Shown: positions 1 to 9,769, counted from the stretch's first letter. The stretch: 64,000 nucleotides of DNA from an uncultured Lentisphaerota bacterium (GCA_903889245.1 CAISWQ010000091.1:1-64000); one strand, 5' to 3'. Program-made: numbers and translations. Notes: generated by a model from the letters alone, not told the origin.

Positions 1-2
1 AA

Positions 3-119
3 CTCGGCTGGCAGACCCCGGCCGAAAAATTGGCCGAAGTTTTGGCCGCGCGCGCCGCCCCCCTTGGGGGGCGGGAAGGTTCCGGTCCCGCCACCAATCC
101 CACCACCCCCACCCCGTGA
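3..119 (+). CDS. Partial C-terminus of an IS30-like transposase (cut by window edge)
   Basis: Reading frame 3 is open from the window edge to a TGA at 117-119 and begins LGWQTPAEKLAEVL. This resembles the end of IS30-family DDE transposases, where a motif of the form RKTLGW(K/R)TPAE lies close to the C-terminus. Only about 38 codons are visible, so the catalytic core lies outside the window. The proline/threonine-rich tail after the motif is not conserved and may be a readthrough. Seen: the open frame and motif. Inferred: the family. It could also be an IS481/IS3-type integrase end, which carries a similar LGxxTPxE motif. Confidence 0.4.
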   Translation, partial: LGWQTPAEKLAEVLAARAAPLGGREGSGPATNPTTPTP

Positions 120-154
120 CCTGACCACCCGCGGCCAACCATCCACCCGACCCC

Positions 155-171
155 CCAAGTGGTGCACTTGG
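155..171. repeat. Short perfect inverted repeat, possible IS terminal sequence
   Basis: CCAAGTG, three bases, CACTTGG. It lies 35 bp after the putative transposase stop, where the right end of an insertion sequence would be expected. The partner end is outside the window, so this is only a candidate. Confidence 0.25.
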
Positions 172-186
172 TCCTTGCGCCCGCAG

Positions 187-258
187 CCTTGGAAAATCGA
201 GCGGAAAATTTTCCAGGCTTTGGAAAAAGGCGGGGAATATTTTCCAAGCCCTTGGAAA
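187..258. repeat. TTCCAAGG-type palindrome cluster (2 units plus one half unit)
   Basis: One right half-site (CCTTGGAAAA) at 187, then two full units, TTTTCCAGGCTTTGGAAAA around 209-227 and TTTTCCAAGCCCTTGGAAA at 240-258. The cluster lies between the transposase remnant and the 3' end of the GH127 gene. Confidence 0.8.
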
Positions 259-285
259 CAAGGCGGGGCAGCGGCGGGCCGCGCG

Positions 286-2205
286 TCAGTGTTTCTTCGA
301 CGGCGGCGGGAGGCCCGCGAAAGGATTGGCGAGGTTGAGCGGCTGCGGCAGCCAGACGCGCAGGGTGGAATCCTCGCCCCACGTGTGGCCGGCCGAGGCA
401 TAGTCGCAGAGGCGCACGAGCGCGGGCTTGCCATCCACGACGAACGGCACATCCAGCGCCATGCGGATACCGGCGGGCAGCCCGCCCTGCACGGCGAGGG
501 CCTCGACGGTGCCATCGGCCTTGGCGACGACCTTGCCCTCGCCGATAAAGCCGGACAGCGAGACGCGCTTGTCGGCGGTGAAGACAATCGGGCCGCGCGT
601 GATGGCGACGCGGCCGGACTGGCCGGGCTCCTTCTCGCAGCGGACGGAGAAATCGAGCGTCAGCTTGATCACGTCGCCGCTCTGCCACGTCCGCGCGATG
701 CGCGCATAAACGCCGGCGGGCAGGCCGCTGATCGGCTGGCCGTTGACGCTGACCAGAGTCGCGCGGCTCCACGCAGGGAGGCGCAGGCTCACGGCGAACT
801 CCGCCGGCTTGTCGGGCGCGACGTTGATCTCGACCGTGTTGGCGCGCGGATAGTCGGATTTGATTTCGAGGCCGACGCTGCCGCCGTTTGGCAGCGGCAG
901 CTTGGCGGTGGCGGGTTCGTAGAAATTGACGACCGGCCCGGCGCTGCCGCTCATGCAGGCGAGCGCGGGGAGGAGCAGCAGGCCGCGCGGTCCATTCTCG
1001 ACGCAGCAGTTCGCGTGCATCTTGCATTGCTCCGGCGCCGGACCGCGCGGGCCTTCGAGCGGATTGTAGTGGCTCCACCAGGTGCCGTCGTCCTTCTGCG
1101 CGGCGAGCAGCGGGTTGTAGGCGCTGCGTTCGATCTCGTCGGCGTAGCTGGCGTCGCCGGTCATGCGCAGGAGCTGCGCGGCGAACTTGATCCACGTGAC
1201 GGTGACGCAGGTCTCCATCCACTCCGGCACCTGCTCGCCCTGCCGGACGCGGCCGTTGCACCAGCGCTCCCAGCTTGAGCCGGAGCCGATGATGGTGATC
1301 TCCGTGTCGCGGATGTCGGCGAAGACCTTGCGCGCGGCTTCCAGATGCCGCGGCTCGCCGGTGATCCGGTGGAGTTCGATGAGCCCTTCGTAGCACGACA
1401 TCATTTCGTAGGCCTTCGACTTGCCGCCGCTGCCGTAGCCCTTTTGTTTCGGGTCGGGGCCGCCGAACATTTTGAAGACGGTGGTGCCCGCGAGCGCCTT
1501 GCGGACGAGGTCGGGTCCCTGCGGGCCTTCCCACGACTTGACGATGTACTCGGCGAACTGCAGGTAGCGCGCCTCGCCGGTGGCGCGATAGAGCAGGACC
1601 ATCGGTTCGAGGATGCTGCTCGCGGCCATGCCGTTCCAGTAGCCGTTGGTGGCGATGTCGGCCTTGCCGGGGCCGAAGTGCGCGAGCACGCAGTCGGCAT
1701 GGCGGCACGCGGCGGCGAGCGTCTTCGTGTCGCCGGTCAGGTCGTGATAGGCGAGCAGGCCGAGCAACGTGTACTTGCGGCCCCACGTGTCCCAGTGGCT
1801 GAACTCGCTGGCCTGCTTATAGGTGGTGATGGCACCATCCGGCGTCTGCGTGGCGAGCAGCGCGCGCACGGCCTCATCCACAATCGCGCGCAACTTGGGA
1901 TCAGCCTGGTAGCGGTAGGCGAGTGTGGCCGAGGTGTACCACTTGCCCCAGAACTCCTCGCGCCACAGCCGGTCCTCCTCGCGCATCGCGAACGGGCTGA
2001 TCAGGTCGGAGATGATCTGTCCGTGAATGCGGCCCTTGAGGCACGTCTGGATTTCCTCGCCAATCCAGCCGGTGAACGTGACGTTGCCCGGCGGCGCGAA
2101 GGCGAGCGCGTCCGCGACCTTCGGTTTGATGGCCTCGGCGGCCGGCGTCACGACGGGCAAGCATCCGGCAACGATTACGATGGGCATCAGCAGTTTCAGT
2201 CGCAT
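286..2205 (-). CDS. Secreted GH127 beta-L-arabinofuranosidase-like protein (DUF1680)
   Basis: A 639-residue glycoside hydrolase expected to release terminal beta-L-arabinofuranose or related sugars outside the cytoplasm. Residues 1-25 form a signal peptide (MRLKLLMPIVIVAGCLPVV...). The zinc-thiolate active site of GH127 is recognisable: an ETC motif at 331-333 and a double cysteine CCVENG at 400-405. In characterised GH127 enzymes these positions supply the Glu/Cys zinc ligands and the cysteine nucleophile. The start is chosen because AGGAG precedes this ATG and the signal peptide follows; the open frame continues upstream only through repeats. It lies 100 bp downstream of the GH2 gene on the same strand, so the two probably act on the same glycan. 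The exact substrate cannot be read from sequence. Confidence 0.9.
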   Translation of the reverse strand: MRLKLLMPIVIVAGCLPVVTPAAEAIKPKVADALAFAPPGNVTFTGWIGEEIQTCLKGRIHGQIISDLISPFAMREEDRLWREEFWGKWYTSATLAYRYQADPKLRAIVDEAVRALLATQTPDGAITTYKQASEFSHWDTWGRKYTLLGLLAYHDLTGDTKTLAAACRHADCVLAHFGPGKADIATNGYWNGMAASSILEPMVLLYRATGEARYLQFAEYIVKSWEGPQGPDLVRKALAGTTVFKMFGGPDPKQKGYGSGGKSKAYEMMSCYEGLIELHRITGEPRHLEAARKVFADIRDTEITIIGSGSSWERWCNGRVRQGEQVPEWMETCVTVTWIKFAAQLLRMTGDASYADEIERSAYNPLLAAQKDDGTWWSHYNPLEGPRGPAPEQCKMHANCCVENGPRGLLLLPALACMSGSAGPVVNFYEPATAKLPLPNGGSVGLEIKSDYPRANTVEINVAPDKPAEFAVSLRLPAWSRATLVSVNGQPISGLPAGVYARIARTWQSGDVIKLTLDFSVRCEKEPGQSGRVAITRGPIVFTADKRVSLSGFIGEGKVVAKADGTVEALAVQGGLPAGIRMALDVPFVVDGKPALVRLCDYASAGHTWGEDSTLRVWLPQPLNLANPFAGLPPPSKKH

Positions 2206-2219
2206 GGTTTCATCTCCTG

Positions 2220-2300
2220 TTTTCCAAGGCTTGGAAAAAAGCGGGGCGATTCTTCCCAAGGATTGAAAAAAAGACGAGCTTCTTTTCCAAGCCTTGGAAC
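2220..2300. repeat. TTCCAAGG-type palindrome cluster (3 units)
   Basis: Units at 2220-2238, 2251-2270 (degenerate) and 2282-2300 fill nearly the whole space between the GH2 stop and the GH127 ribosome binding site, inside a probable operon. Confidence 0.85.
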
Positions 2301-2305
2301 GCGCG

Positions 2306-5032
2306 TCATGGCGCGCCGAAATGGAAGAAGACGCTACCGCGGTAGTGGCCGCTGGCGAGCGCCGGTTCGCCTGCCGGTCCAGTCTCGCGGGCGTTGTGGA
2401 ATTTGTTGCCGATGGCGGGGATCGCATTCAGGAAGGCGAGGCCGGCGTCGGGAAACGTCACGAGCGATTTTGCGGGCAGTTTGCCGGGCGGCAATTCCGG
2501 CTTCAGCACCTGCATATACGGCGTGTTGGCCAGGGCGAAGGTGAGCGAACCCGCGGTTGTGCCAAGCTGCATCCACTGGACGCCAGCATAGAAGCCTTTG
2601 AATTCCGGGTAGCGCCAGCCCGACCAGCCGGTGATGGTGTTGTTGAACGTGTTGGTCCAGACGCCAAGCGTGTTGCCCGTCATCCGGTTTTGCCACACCC
2701 GGTAAGGACCAAAACCGAGCCAGCGCATGTCCTTGACCGCCGCTTCGGGCAGGTCAAAGCCCAGACCGTGGCAGGCGTTGGTGCCCTGCAATTGATAGTC
2801 GTAGTCCATCCTGGTCCAGCCATCCTGCGCCACTGTCCAGGTGATGGCTTTCAGCGCGCCATCATAGGTGGCCTCGATGACCACCTCGCGCGCGGCGGCA
2901 TGCGTTTTGAGGCTGGTCAAGCTGGCGTTGCCGCCGAGCAGGCGCGGGCCATTCGTCAGCGGAAAATTCTGGCCGTCGCGCTGCGCGGAGAGCAGGAAAC
3001 CGGATTGCTTGCTGAAGCGGAGTTTCAGCGTTCCCGCCACGACAGTCATCTCGTCGGCCGTCTCGCCGGCGACCGGCTTGTTCGTGGTGGTTGTGGCTGG
3101 CAGTGCCAAGGAGGTTAGCGGCCACACCCAGGTCCAGAGTTCACGGCCGGTGGGATCATCCACGCGCAGTGCCAGGGCGCCGGCCTTGTCCCAATCCGCC
3201 GGCAGGTTGAGTTTCTGCTTGCTCGCACCGCCGGGTGGAATACTTGAAAAAGTGACGACGCCTTCGGCGCGAATCCGATGGCCCGCGCCGGTTTCCTGTG
3301 GCTGCGGAAAATCACGAAGCTGCCATGTGAAGCGGCACTGCGTGGCATCCGTGAAATCGTAATGATTCGCGATGGTCAACGTGGCTTCGTCTTGAATGAC
3401 ACCGATGGAGACTTGAATCGGCGACCAGAGCTGCTTGATCGTATAGAAGCTGGCTTCCTTTTCGCGGTAGGGGCCGACGATGCCGTCGGGGGCCCAGTTG
3501 CCTTTGACGTCCATGACGTTGTTGGAGTCGCAGCGGACGACGCCTTCATCCGCCAGCACCCAGAGGAAACCGCCGCAGGCGTTCGAGTGCAGTTGCATCA
3601 GGCCCCAGTAGTCGGCCAGCCCCGCGCCGTGGCCGCCGTCGTAGAGGCCGTGCAGGAACTCGGTGGGCATGACGAGGTCGCCGGATGCGAGCAGCTTCAC
3701 GAGGTCGTTGTACTTGGGATAGTGCTTGGTGTTGATGCCGCCATGTTTCTCCCACGGATGCAGGACGGCGCGTCGCTGGGGGTCGTATTGGGCGAAGTCG
3801 CCATCCACCTCGGTATTCCAGCCGCCCTCGTTGCCGTTATCCCAAAACAGAATCGAGGGATGATTCACATCGCGCGCGATCAACTCGGGGATCAGCTTGC
3901 GCGCGGTGGCGGTGTCGTAGCACTTCTGCCAGCCGGTGAGTTCATCGAGCACATAGAGGCCGAGTTCGTCGCAGAGGTCGAGGAACTGTTCGTCTGGCGA
4001 GTAGTGGCTCATGCGGACGGCGTTCATGTTCATGTCCTTCATGAGCGCGATGTCCTGCCGGTGGACGGCTTCGGAGAGCGTGCGGCCGCTGGTCGGCCAC
4101 GACGAGTGGCGGCAGACGCCCTTGAGCATCACGCGCTGACCGTTGACGTAGATGCCGTCGCGCTCGCGCACCTCGATCGTGCGGAAGCCGAAGCGCTGCT
4201 TGAGTTCATGCAGGACCGTCGCGCCCTGTTTGAGGCGGATGATGGCGGTGTAGAGGCGCGGCGTCTCGGCGGTCCACGTCAGCGGCTTGGTGAGCATGGT
4301 CGTCACGCGCTTCGCGGTCGCCGTCACCGTGACCGGCGTACCGGCTGGCTTGCCCTGTGGATCGAACAATTCCACCTCGACGGATTCCATCTGCGCGGGC
4401 TGGCCCAGAAAGAAATCCAGCGCGAACGCGCCATCAGCGCGCGCATCGATGGCGACGCGCTCGATGAACTGCTGCGGCTGCGCCTCCAGCCAGACGGGCC
4501 GGAAGATACCGCCGAAGACCCAGAAATCGGCGTAACGCTCGGCGCGATTGACCGACTCGTTGGCGGACTTGTCGCTGACCGCGACTTCGAGCAGATTTTC
4601 CTGCCCGGGTTTGAGTTGAGCCGTCACGTCGCGCTTGAAGCGGTAGAACGCGCCTTGATGAACCGGGCCGGTGCTGACGCCGTTGAGCTTGGCGTCGCAG
4701 TCGGTCATCACGCCATCGAAGACGAGGAAGATGCGCTTGCCCGCCCAGTCTGCGGGTGGCGTGAAGCGGTGACGATAGTTCGCGTGCAGCGCGGCAAAAG
4801 GTTTCTCCTCATGGCCGTAGCGGAACGTGCCGAAGCCTTGGCATTCCCAGCACGACGGTACGGCGATGCTTGACCAGACCCCGTTGCTGCGCCCGCCATC
4901 AATCCGGAAGTCCCACGGCACGGTGTGGTCCTTATCGGTGCCGGATAGATAGAGTCGCTGCGTATCGGCGGCCAAGGTGGTGGTGTGTGCGCTGAATAGG
5001 AGTGATGCCGCCAACGCCAGGTGTTTCTTCAT
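2306..5032 (-). CDS. Secreted GH2-family glycosidase (beta-galactosidase/beta-glucuronidase type)
   Basis: A 908-residue retaining glycosidase of family GH2. A signal peptide covers residues 1-22. A jelly-roll sugar-binding domain follows (about 30-185, with the FRPVWLE motif), then an immunoglobulin-like domain (about 190-290) and the TIM barrel from VNGQRVMLKGVCRHS at 296. The acid/base glutamate is in GNEGG (E402) and the likely nucleophile in MPTEF (E458). C-terminal beta domains complete the usual GH2 layout. The start has an AGGA motif 6-9 bases upstream. It lies 24 bp after the DUF192 gene and 100 bp before the GH127 gene. GH2 includes galactosidases, glucuronidases, mannosidases and arabinopyranosidases; which one applies is undecided. 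Confidence 0.9.
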   Translation of the reverse strand: MKKHLALAASLLFSAHTTTLAADTQRLYLSGTDKDHTVPWDFRIDGGRSNGVWSSIAVPSCWECQGFGTFRYGHEEKPFAALHANYRHRFTPPADWAGKRIFLVFDGVMTDCDAKLNGVSTGPVHQGAFYRFKRDVTAQLKPGQENLLEVAVSDKSANESVNRAERYADFWVFGGIFRPVWLEAQPQQFIERVAIDARADGAFALDFFLGQPAQMESVEVELFDPQGKPAGTPVTVTATAKRVTTMLTKPLTWTAETPRLYTAIIRLKQGATVLHELKQRFGFRTIEVRERDGIYVNGQRVMLKGVCRHSSWPTSGRTLSEAVHRQDIALMKDMNMNAVRMSHYSPDEQFLDLCDELGLYVLDELTGWQKCYDTATARKLIPELIARDVNHPSILFWDNGNEGGWNTEVDGDFAQYDPQRRAVLHPWEKHGGINTKHYPKYNDLVKLLASGDLVMPTEFLHGLYDGGHGAGLADYWGLMQLHSNACGGFLWVLADEGVVRCDSNNVMDVKGNWAPDGIVGPYREKEASFYTIKQLWSPIQVSIGVIQDEATLTIANHYDFTDATQCRFTWQLRDFPQPQETGAGHRIRAEGVVTFSSIPPGGASKQKLNLPADWDKAGALALRVDDPTGRELWTWVWPLTSLALPATTTTNKPVAGETADEMTVVAGTLKLRFSKQSGFLLSAQRDGQNFPLTNGPRLLGGNASLTSLKTHAAAREVVIEATYDGALKAITWTVAQDGWTRMDYDYQLQGTNACHGLGFDLPEAAVKDMRWLGFGPYRVWQNRMTGNTLGVWTNTFNNTITGWSGWRYPEFKGFYAGVQWMQLGTTAGSLTFALANTPYMQVLKPELPPGKLPAKSLVTFPDAGLAFLNAIPAIGNKFHNARETGPAGEPALASGHYRGSVFFHFGAP

Positions 5033-5056
5033 GGTATTCCTCGTGCCATCGGAAAG

Positions 5057-5467
5057 TCAGGACGGAGCCGGCTGCCACGCCAGTTGATCGCCGATGGCGA
5101 CGGTATCGGCCGGCAGCCAGCCGGTCGCCAGTTCCACGACGCTGTGCGCGGCCGCGCCGCCGGAGGCCATCTGCCAGGGGCGGATATTACGCACGATTTT
5201 GACGACGCGCAGGTCGGTATCAAGGAAGATCAGATCCAGCGCGAAGCGCATCCCGAACATATGGATGGAATGGCAGGGCGTGATCCAGAGGGCCGCGCCC
5301 GCCGGCAGGCCCGCGCGGCCGAGCAGGCCGACGCCGCGCCGCCAGAAGGAACCTGCGCGCTCGACGCCGCCGGCGACCTCGCGGTTGCCGCGGCTGCTAT
5401 TGAGGAGCCTGCCCACGCGCTGGTTGTGCCAAGAAAAACGCGGCCAGACAACTTTTTTCAAAAACAT
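5057..5467 (-). CDS. DUF192 family protein
   Basis: A 136-residue protein matching the DUF192 fold family. Typical features are the SFWRRGVGLLGR stretch around residues 40-51, the core PCHSIHMFGMRFALDLIFLD (about 64-83), and the final GDQL. The family is widespread, small, often exported, and of unestablished biochemical role. This copy has a basic, hydrophobic N-terminus but no clear signal peptide. It ends 24 bp before the GH2 gene and is probably co-transcribed with it, although nothing links it functionally to glycan breakdown. Its start lies 35 bp from the tRNA-Lys gene, which is transcribed in the opposite direction. Confidence 0.75.
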   Translation of the reverse strand: MFLKKVVWPRFSWHNQRVGRLLNSSRGNREVAGGVERAGSFWRRGVGLLGRAGLPAGAALWITPCHSIHMFGMRFALDLIFLDTDLRVVKIVRNIRPWQMASGGAAAHSVVELATGWLPADTVAIGDQLAWQPAPS

Positions 5468-5468
5468 C

Positions 5469-5496
5469 TTGTCAGCGGGAGTTCTTCTGATATTTT
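5469..5496 (+). promoter_or_regulatory. Sigma70-type promoter of tRNA-Lys
   Basis: TTGTCA (5469-5474), a 16-base spacer and TATTTT (5491-5496), ending six bases before the mature tRNA 5' end. Confidence 0.55.
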
Positions 5497-5502
5497 CGGC
5501 CC

Positions 5503-5579
5503 GGGAGCATAGCTCAGCTGGCTAGAGCAAGTGACTCTTAATCACTGGGTCCGGGGTTCGAATCCCCGTGCTCCCACCA
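5503..5579 (+). tRNA. tRNA-Lys (anticodon CTT), CCA encoded
   Basis: A complete 77-base cloverleaf. The acceptor stem GGGAGCA pairs with TGCTCCC at 5569-5575. The D stem is GCTC/GAGC. The anticodon stem is AGTGA/TCACT with loop CTCTTAA, giving anticodon CTT at 5537-5539. The T arm is CGGGG-TTCGAAT-CCCCG. Discriminator A and a genomically encoded CCA follow. Confidence 0.97.
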
Positions 5580-5689
5580 AAGCCCCTGCCATCACTCCAC
5601 GTCGTACCCTGACCCAACACTAATCCGATCTTGTGAATGCTCTGTGGATGGCCAGGGCGGGATGATCATCCAGCATTCACTGTGTTCAG

Positions 5690-5720
5690 AAAAAACGGCC
5701 GCCCGGTGGGGCGGCCGTTT
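5690..5720 (-). terminator. Rho-independent terminator of the rha transport operon
   Basis: A 9-bp perfect stem CGGCCGCCC/GGGCGGCCG (5696-5717) with a four-base loop. On the minus strand it is followed by six T residues, so it serves rhaT, which ends at 5742. On the plus strand the T tract is poor. Confidence 0.85.
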
Positions 5721-5741
5721 GTGTTGCGCTGAATGCCGGGC

Positions 5742-6839
5742 TTACGGGGCCTTGACGGCTTCGGGCGCGGGCTGGGCCTTGGCCAGTTTGCCGCTGACGC
5801 CGGCGATGACCGCCGAGCCGAGCAGCATGACGAGCCCGATGGCGAGCAGGGTACGCGTCCGGCTGCCGGTGCCCTTCCACTCGCCAAGCGCGATGCCGAG
5901 CAGCGAGCTGAAGAGGATCGCCGCGGCCATCAGCAGCGCCCAGCCGACGTAGGCTTGCTCGCCCATCGCGGGTTCGCCGGTCTTGAAGCAGATGAACTGC
6001 GAGCACCAGATCAGGCCCGCGAGGCCGGCGAAGATGATATTGCCGAGCAGCGGGGCGCTGGTCTTGACGTAGTCGCTGAGCGTCTTGTTCTTCGCGTTCA
6101 GGAACAGGCACCAGAGCGCGTTGACCGTCAGGCCGCCGAGCAGCACGACGACTAGGACGGGCATGCCGCTCCACGTCTTGCTGGTGATCGGCGCGGTGGT
6201 CTCGGCGAGCTTCTGGATCGTCGGGCCGCCCTGCAGGCCGAAGCTCATGCCGGCGCTCATCACGCCGGAGAAGCAGGCCGCGAGAATACCCTTCTGGAAG
6301 TTGTATTCCGCGACGGCCTTCTTCTTGGCCTCCTCCGGCATCTCCTTTTCCTTCGACATGCCCGCCATGCCGACCATGATGATGCCGGCGAGCGAGACGA
6401 AGACGCCGATCAGCGAGGCGATCGCCGAGGGTGTGCCGACGAGCGCGCCGAGATTACCGGAGAGAATCGGCGGGATCAGCGTGCCGGTGGCGGAGCAGAT
6501 GCCGCAGCCGAGCGCGAGGCCGAGGCCCACGCCGAGGAAGCGGATCATCAGGCCCCACGTCAGGCCGCCGACGCCCCAGCAGGCGCCGCAGAGGTAGCAC
6601 TTGAGGAGCTCGTTGCCCGGCGCGGCCTTGAGCACCGCGACGAGGTTGGGCGAGGTGGTCAGCGCCAGCGCGAGCGGAACGATCAGCAGGCCGAAGAGGG
6701 CGTAGATCATCCAATAGCTTTCCCACGCCCAGTCCTTGACCTTCTTGAAGGGCAGGTAGAACACCGCGCCCGCCAGGCCGCCGAGCGTGAAGATGATCAC
6801 ACCCAGCGTCGTGTTGGTGGTGGCTGTTACCGGATCCAT
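5742..6839 (-). CDS. rhaT: L-rhamnose-proton symporter RhaT
   Basis: A 365-residue, roughly ten-helix inner-membrane carrier of the RhaT family, which imports L-rhamnose with protons. Diagnostic stretches include FKKVKDWAWESYWMIYALFGL near the N-terminus, LCGACWGVGGLTWGLMIRFLG and GTLIPPIL. An AAGGAGG Shine-Dalgarno lies seven bases before the ATG, and its upstream part overlaps the intergenic end of rhaA. It is the last gene of a three-gene minus-strand unit (MFS transporter, rhaA, rhaT) that ends at the terminator at 5690. No rhamnulose kinase or aldolase is in the window, so later catabolic steps are encoded elsewhere. Confidence 0.93.
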   Translation of the reverse strand: MDPVTATTNTTLGVIIFTLGGLAGAVFYLPFKKVKDWAWESYWMIYALFGLLIVPLALALTTSPNLVAVLKAAPGNELLKCYLCGACWGVGGLTWGLMIRFLGVGLGLALGCGICSATGTLIPPILSGNLGALVGTPSAIASLIGVFVSLAGIIMVGMAGMSKEKEMPEEAKKKAVAEYNFQKGILAACFSGVMSAGMSFGLQGGPTIQKLAETTAPITSKTWSGMPVLVVVLLGGLTVNALWCLFLNAKNKTLSDYVKTSAPLLGNIIFAGLAGLIWCSQFICFKTGEPAMGEQAYVGWALLMAAAILFSSLLGIALGEWKGTGSRTRTLLAIGLVMLLGSAVIAGVSGKLAKAQPAPEAVKAP

Positions 6840-6848
6840 GAGGCCTCC

Positions 6849-8114
6849 TTATTTGCGGAGCGCGAGCACGTCCTGCTCGTACTGCTTGACCTCGGCGAGC
6901 CACGCGGACCCGACGGGGACATCCTGCTGGGCGCAGTAGTAATCCCACAGCGCGCCGAGCGGCATGGTACGGCTCTCTTCGAGCAGTGCGAGGCGGCTGG
7001 TGTAGTCGCCGCCGGCCTCGGCCTGGCGCAGCGTCTTGGCCGGCTCGGTCATCGCCTTGAGCAGCGACTTGAGCATGTTGCGCGTGCCGATGACCCACGC
7101 GGCGACGCGGTTGATGCTGGCATCGAAGTAGTCGAGGCCGATGTGCGTGCGGCCGAGGAAATTCCCGCGCACGAGCTCCTGCCCGATCTCCTCAAGGTCG
7201 TTGCTCAAGATGACCACGTGGTCGCTGTCCCAGCGGACGCCGCGGCTGACGTGCAGCAGGATCTCCGGCATGAACTGGAACACGCTGGAGATTTTGTCGG
7301 TGATCGTCTCGGTGGGGTGGTAGTGGCCGGTGTCGAGTGTGAAGAGCTTGCCGCGCGAGACCGCGTAGCCGAGGTAGTACTCGTGCGAGCCCACGGTGTA
7401 GCTCTCGCAGCCGATGCCAAACAGCTTGCCCTCGACGGAGTCGAGGTTGTAGGCGGGATTGATCTTCACGGCGAACATCTCGTCGAGCGACTGGGTGAGG
7501 CGCTCGCGCGGGCCGACGCGGTCAATGGGGATGTCCTTCATGCCGTCGGGAATCCAGACGTTGGTGACGCAGGTCTTGCCGAGCTGCTTGCCCATCGCTG
7601 CGGCGATCTTGCGGCAGGCGATACCGTGTTCGACCCAGAACTTGCGGATGCCCTTATCGGCATTGGAGAGCGTGAAGTTGCTCGCCGCCTTCGGGTGCGA
7701 GAAGAACGTCGGGTTGAAGTCGAGCCCGATGCCGAGCTTCTTCGCCCAGTCAATCCAGCCCTGGAAATGCCGCGGCGTGATTTCGTTGCGGTCCACGCGC
7801 TTGCCGCCGAACTCACCGTAGAAGGCGTGGATGTTGAAGCGGTGCTTGCCGGGGATCAGGGAGAACGCCTTCTCGGCGTCGGCGCGCAGCTCGGCGGGCG
7901 TGCGGGCCTTGCCGGGGTAGTTGCCAGTCGCCGCCAGGCCGCCGCCCAGCTCGGTGCCGAATTTCTCGAAGCCGCCGACGTCGTCGCCCTGCCAGCAGTG
8001 CAGCGAGATCGGTACGGCGCGCAGCTTGCGCAGCGCGGCATCGGTATCCACGCCGCTTGCGGCATATTGCTCGCGGGCGAGTTTATAGGCTTGCTCCACG
8101 TTCTTCCTGGCCAT
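6849..8114 (-). CDS. rhaA: L-rhamnose isomerase RhaA
   Basis: A 421-residue cytosolic isomerase converting L-rhamnose to L-rhamnulose. The full length matches the family. Recognisable segments are [13 protein letters not shown] near residue 40, [13 protein letters not shown], the metal and substrate site [12 protein letters not shown], and [10 protein letters not shown]. These supply the conserved His/Asp/Glu metal ligands. An AAGGAG precedes the ATG. It lies nine bases before rhaT and 26 bases after the MFS transporter, consistent with one transcript for uptake plus first catabolic step. Confidence 0.96.
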   Translation of the reverse strand: MARKNVEQAYKLAREQYAASGVDTDAALRKLRAVPISLHCWQGDDVGGFEKFGTELGGGLAATGNYPGKARTPAELRADAEKAFSLIPGKHRFNIHAFYGEFGGKRVDRNEITPRHFQGWIDWAKKLGIGLDFNPTFFSHPKAASNFTLSNADKGIRKFWVEHGIACRKIAAAMGKQLGKTCVTNVWIPDGMKDIPIDRVGPRERLTQSLDEMFAVKINPAYNLDSVEGKLFGIGCESYTVGSHEYYLGYAVSRGKLFTLDTGHYHPTETITDKISSVFQFMPEILLHVSRGVRWDSDHVVILSNDLEEIGQELVRGNFLGRTHIGLDYFDASINRVAAWVIGTRNMLKSLLKAMTEPAKTLRQAEAGGDYTSRLALLEESRTMPLGALWDYYCAQQDVPVGSAWLAEVKQYEQDVLALRK

Positions 8115-8140
8115 GGCGGTCTCCTTCTTTCGGTTGGGGT

Positions 8141-9769
8141 TTATGGTCCTTCAAATTTGACCGGCTCGAAGCGCGGCGCCAGCACGTGGTGGATCGCGAA
8201 CGAGACAAGGTAGGCGAAGGCGCAGATGCCGAACAGGATCGCGTAGCCGGCGGTGACGCCGCCCGCGGCCTTGAAGTGGTCGAGCAGCGCGCCGGTCATC
8301 AGCGGGAAGATCATGCCACCGAGCGAGCCGGCCATGCCGCCGATGCCGATGATCGAGGCGACCGCGCGCTTCGGGAACATGTCCGAGACCGTCGTGTAGA
8401 GGTTCGCCGACCACGCCTGGTGCGCCGCGCCCGCGAGGCTGATCAGCAGCACCGCGTACCAGAACAGCCCGTTGTCGCGCGCGGCGTCCGCCAACGCCTG
8501 CTTCAGTTGCGCGGCCTTCTCGGCGCCGATGATGTCGCTGGCCGCCTTGATGAACTCCTCGGCCGTGCGGTAGGTCTTGCCGTTGAGCGTGGCGAGCGCG
8601 GCGCCGACCTCGGCGGGCACCGGCTGCGTCGCCTTCGTCTTCACCGTCTTGCCGTCCACGACACTGCTCTGCTCGACCACATAGGTCGCTGCCTTGAGCC
8701 GCTCGAAGAAGCCGGCGCCCACGTCAAACTTGCCGAACTTGGTCGCGAACATCACTGGCACGACGCAGATGGCAAAGATGATCATGCCCGTCTTGCGCGC
8801 GCGCGTCACCGACCAGCCGAGCTTGTTCAGGTGGCCGGTGATCCAGCCGCCGAAGATACTCAAGATGGTGATGATCGTGTAGATGGTGACGAGGTGGACC
8901 CAGCTCTTCTTGATGTTCAGCAGCAGCGTCTCGTTGAAGAAGTCCGGCAGCCAGATCAGGAAGAACCACCAGACCGGGTCGGTCATGAACTTGGCGCTGA
9001 TGAACGACCACGTCTGCGGATATTTCAGCAACGCGAGCCACTTGATCTTGCCGCCCGCTTCCTCACCATCGCTGTGGATGTGGTCATATTCGGCCTGGTT
9101 ACAGCGCGGATGCTCGTCGGGCGTCTTGTACATCGGCAGCCAGAAGAACAGCCAGACGAAGCCCGCGATGCCGGCGATGATGAACGGCATCGGCCAGCCG
9201 TAGTGGATCGCGAGGAACGGGACCACGGCGGGCGCAATGATCGCGCCGACGTTCGTGCCCGCGTTGAAGATGCTCGTGGCGAACGCGCGCTCGCGTTTCG
9301 GGAACCACTGCGCCACGCCCTTGACCGCGGCGGGGAAGTTGCCGGCCTCGGCGAGCCCGAGCAGCACGCGGCAGAAGCCGAAGCCGCCGACCGCGAGGCC
9401 CGTGTAGGTGATCGCCGAGCCGCACAGTTGCATACCCTGGCCCACCGGGAGCAGGTTGACCAGCGCGTGCGCGATGGCCGCGAGGCTCCAGCCGATCATC
9501 GAGAGCGTGTAACCCGCGCGCACGCCGCGGCGGTCCACGTACCAGCCGAACCACAACAAGCCGAGGCCGTAGGCGCCCTGGAACATCGAGTTCACCAGGC
9601 CGAACTGCGCCTTGGTCCAGCCGAACTGCACATCGAGGAATTCCTTGATCAGCGAGAGAATCTGCCGGTCAATGTAGTTGATGGTGGTGGCGAAGAAGAG
9701 GAGCGCGCAGATGGTCCAGCGATAGTTCGTCATGGCCCCGCCCGCCTTTGCCTGCATGTTGTCGTTCAT
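8141..9769 (-). CDS. MFS transporter, hexuronate (ExuT-like) anion:cation symporter family
   Basis: A 542-residue permease of the ACS branch of the major facilitator superfamily. Family hallmarks are [20 protein letters not shown] at 14-33, [13 protein letters not shown] at 138-150 and [17 protein letters not shown] at 168-184. Relatives import hexuronates or similar sugar acids, which fits a pectin or rhamnogalacturonan diet. It is longer than the usual 430-450 residues because of a hydrophilic, helix-rich insertion at about 345-432 between membrane helices. An in-frame ATG 36 bases later (MTNYRW, 9733) is an alternative start; both have weak GGCGGG-type ribosome sites. Substrate is inferred only. 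Confidence 0.85.
   Translation of the reverse strand: MNDNMQAKAGGAMTNYRWTICALLFFATTINYIDRQILSLIKEFLDVQFGWTKAQFGLVNSMFQGAYGLGLLWFGWYVDRRGVRAGYTLSMIGWSLAAIAHALVNLLPVGQGMQLCGSAITYTGLAVGGFGFCRVLLGLAEAGNFPAAVKGVAQWFPKRERAFATSIFNAGTNVGAIIAPAVVPFLAIHYGWPMPFIIAGIAGFVWLFFWLPMYKTPDEHPRCNQAEYDHIHSDGEEAGGKIKWLALLKYPQTWSFISAKFMTDPVWWFFLIWLPDFFNETLLLNIKKSWVHLVTIYTIITILSIFGGWITGHLNKLGWSVTRARKTGMIIFAICVVPVMFATKFGKFDVGAGFFERLKAATYVVEQSSVVDGKTVKTKATQPVPAEVGAALATLNGKTYRTAEEFIKAASDIIGAEKAAQLKQALADAARDNGLFWYAVLLISLAGAAHQAWSANLYTTVSDMFPKRAVASIIGIGGMAGSLGGMIFPLMTGALLDHFKAAGGVTAGYAILFGICAFAYLVSFAIHHVLAPRFEPVKFEGP

Noticed and set aside
64-1278. Long open frame opposite the GH127 gene
   Set aside because: It is an antisense shadow produced by high G+C; its translation is low-complexity Arg/Ala/Gly, while the opposite strand has a signal peptide and GH127 active-site motifs.
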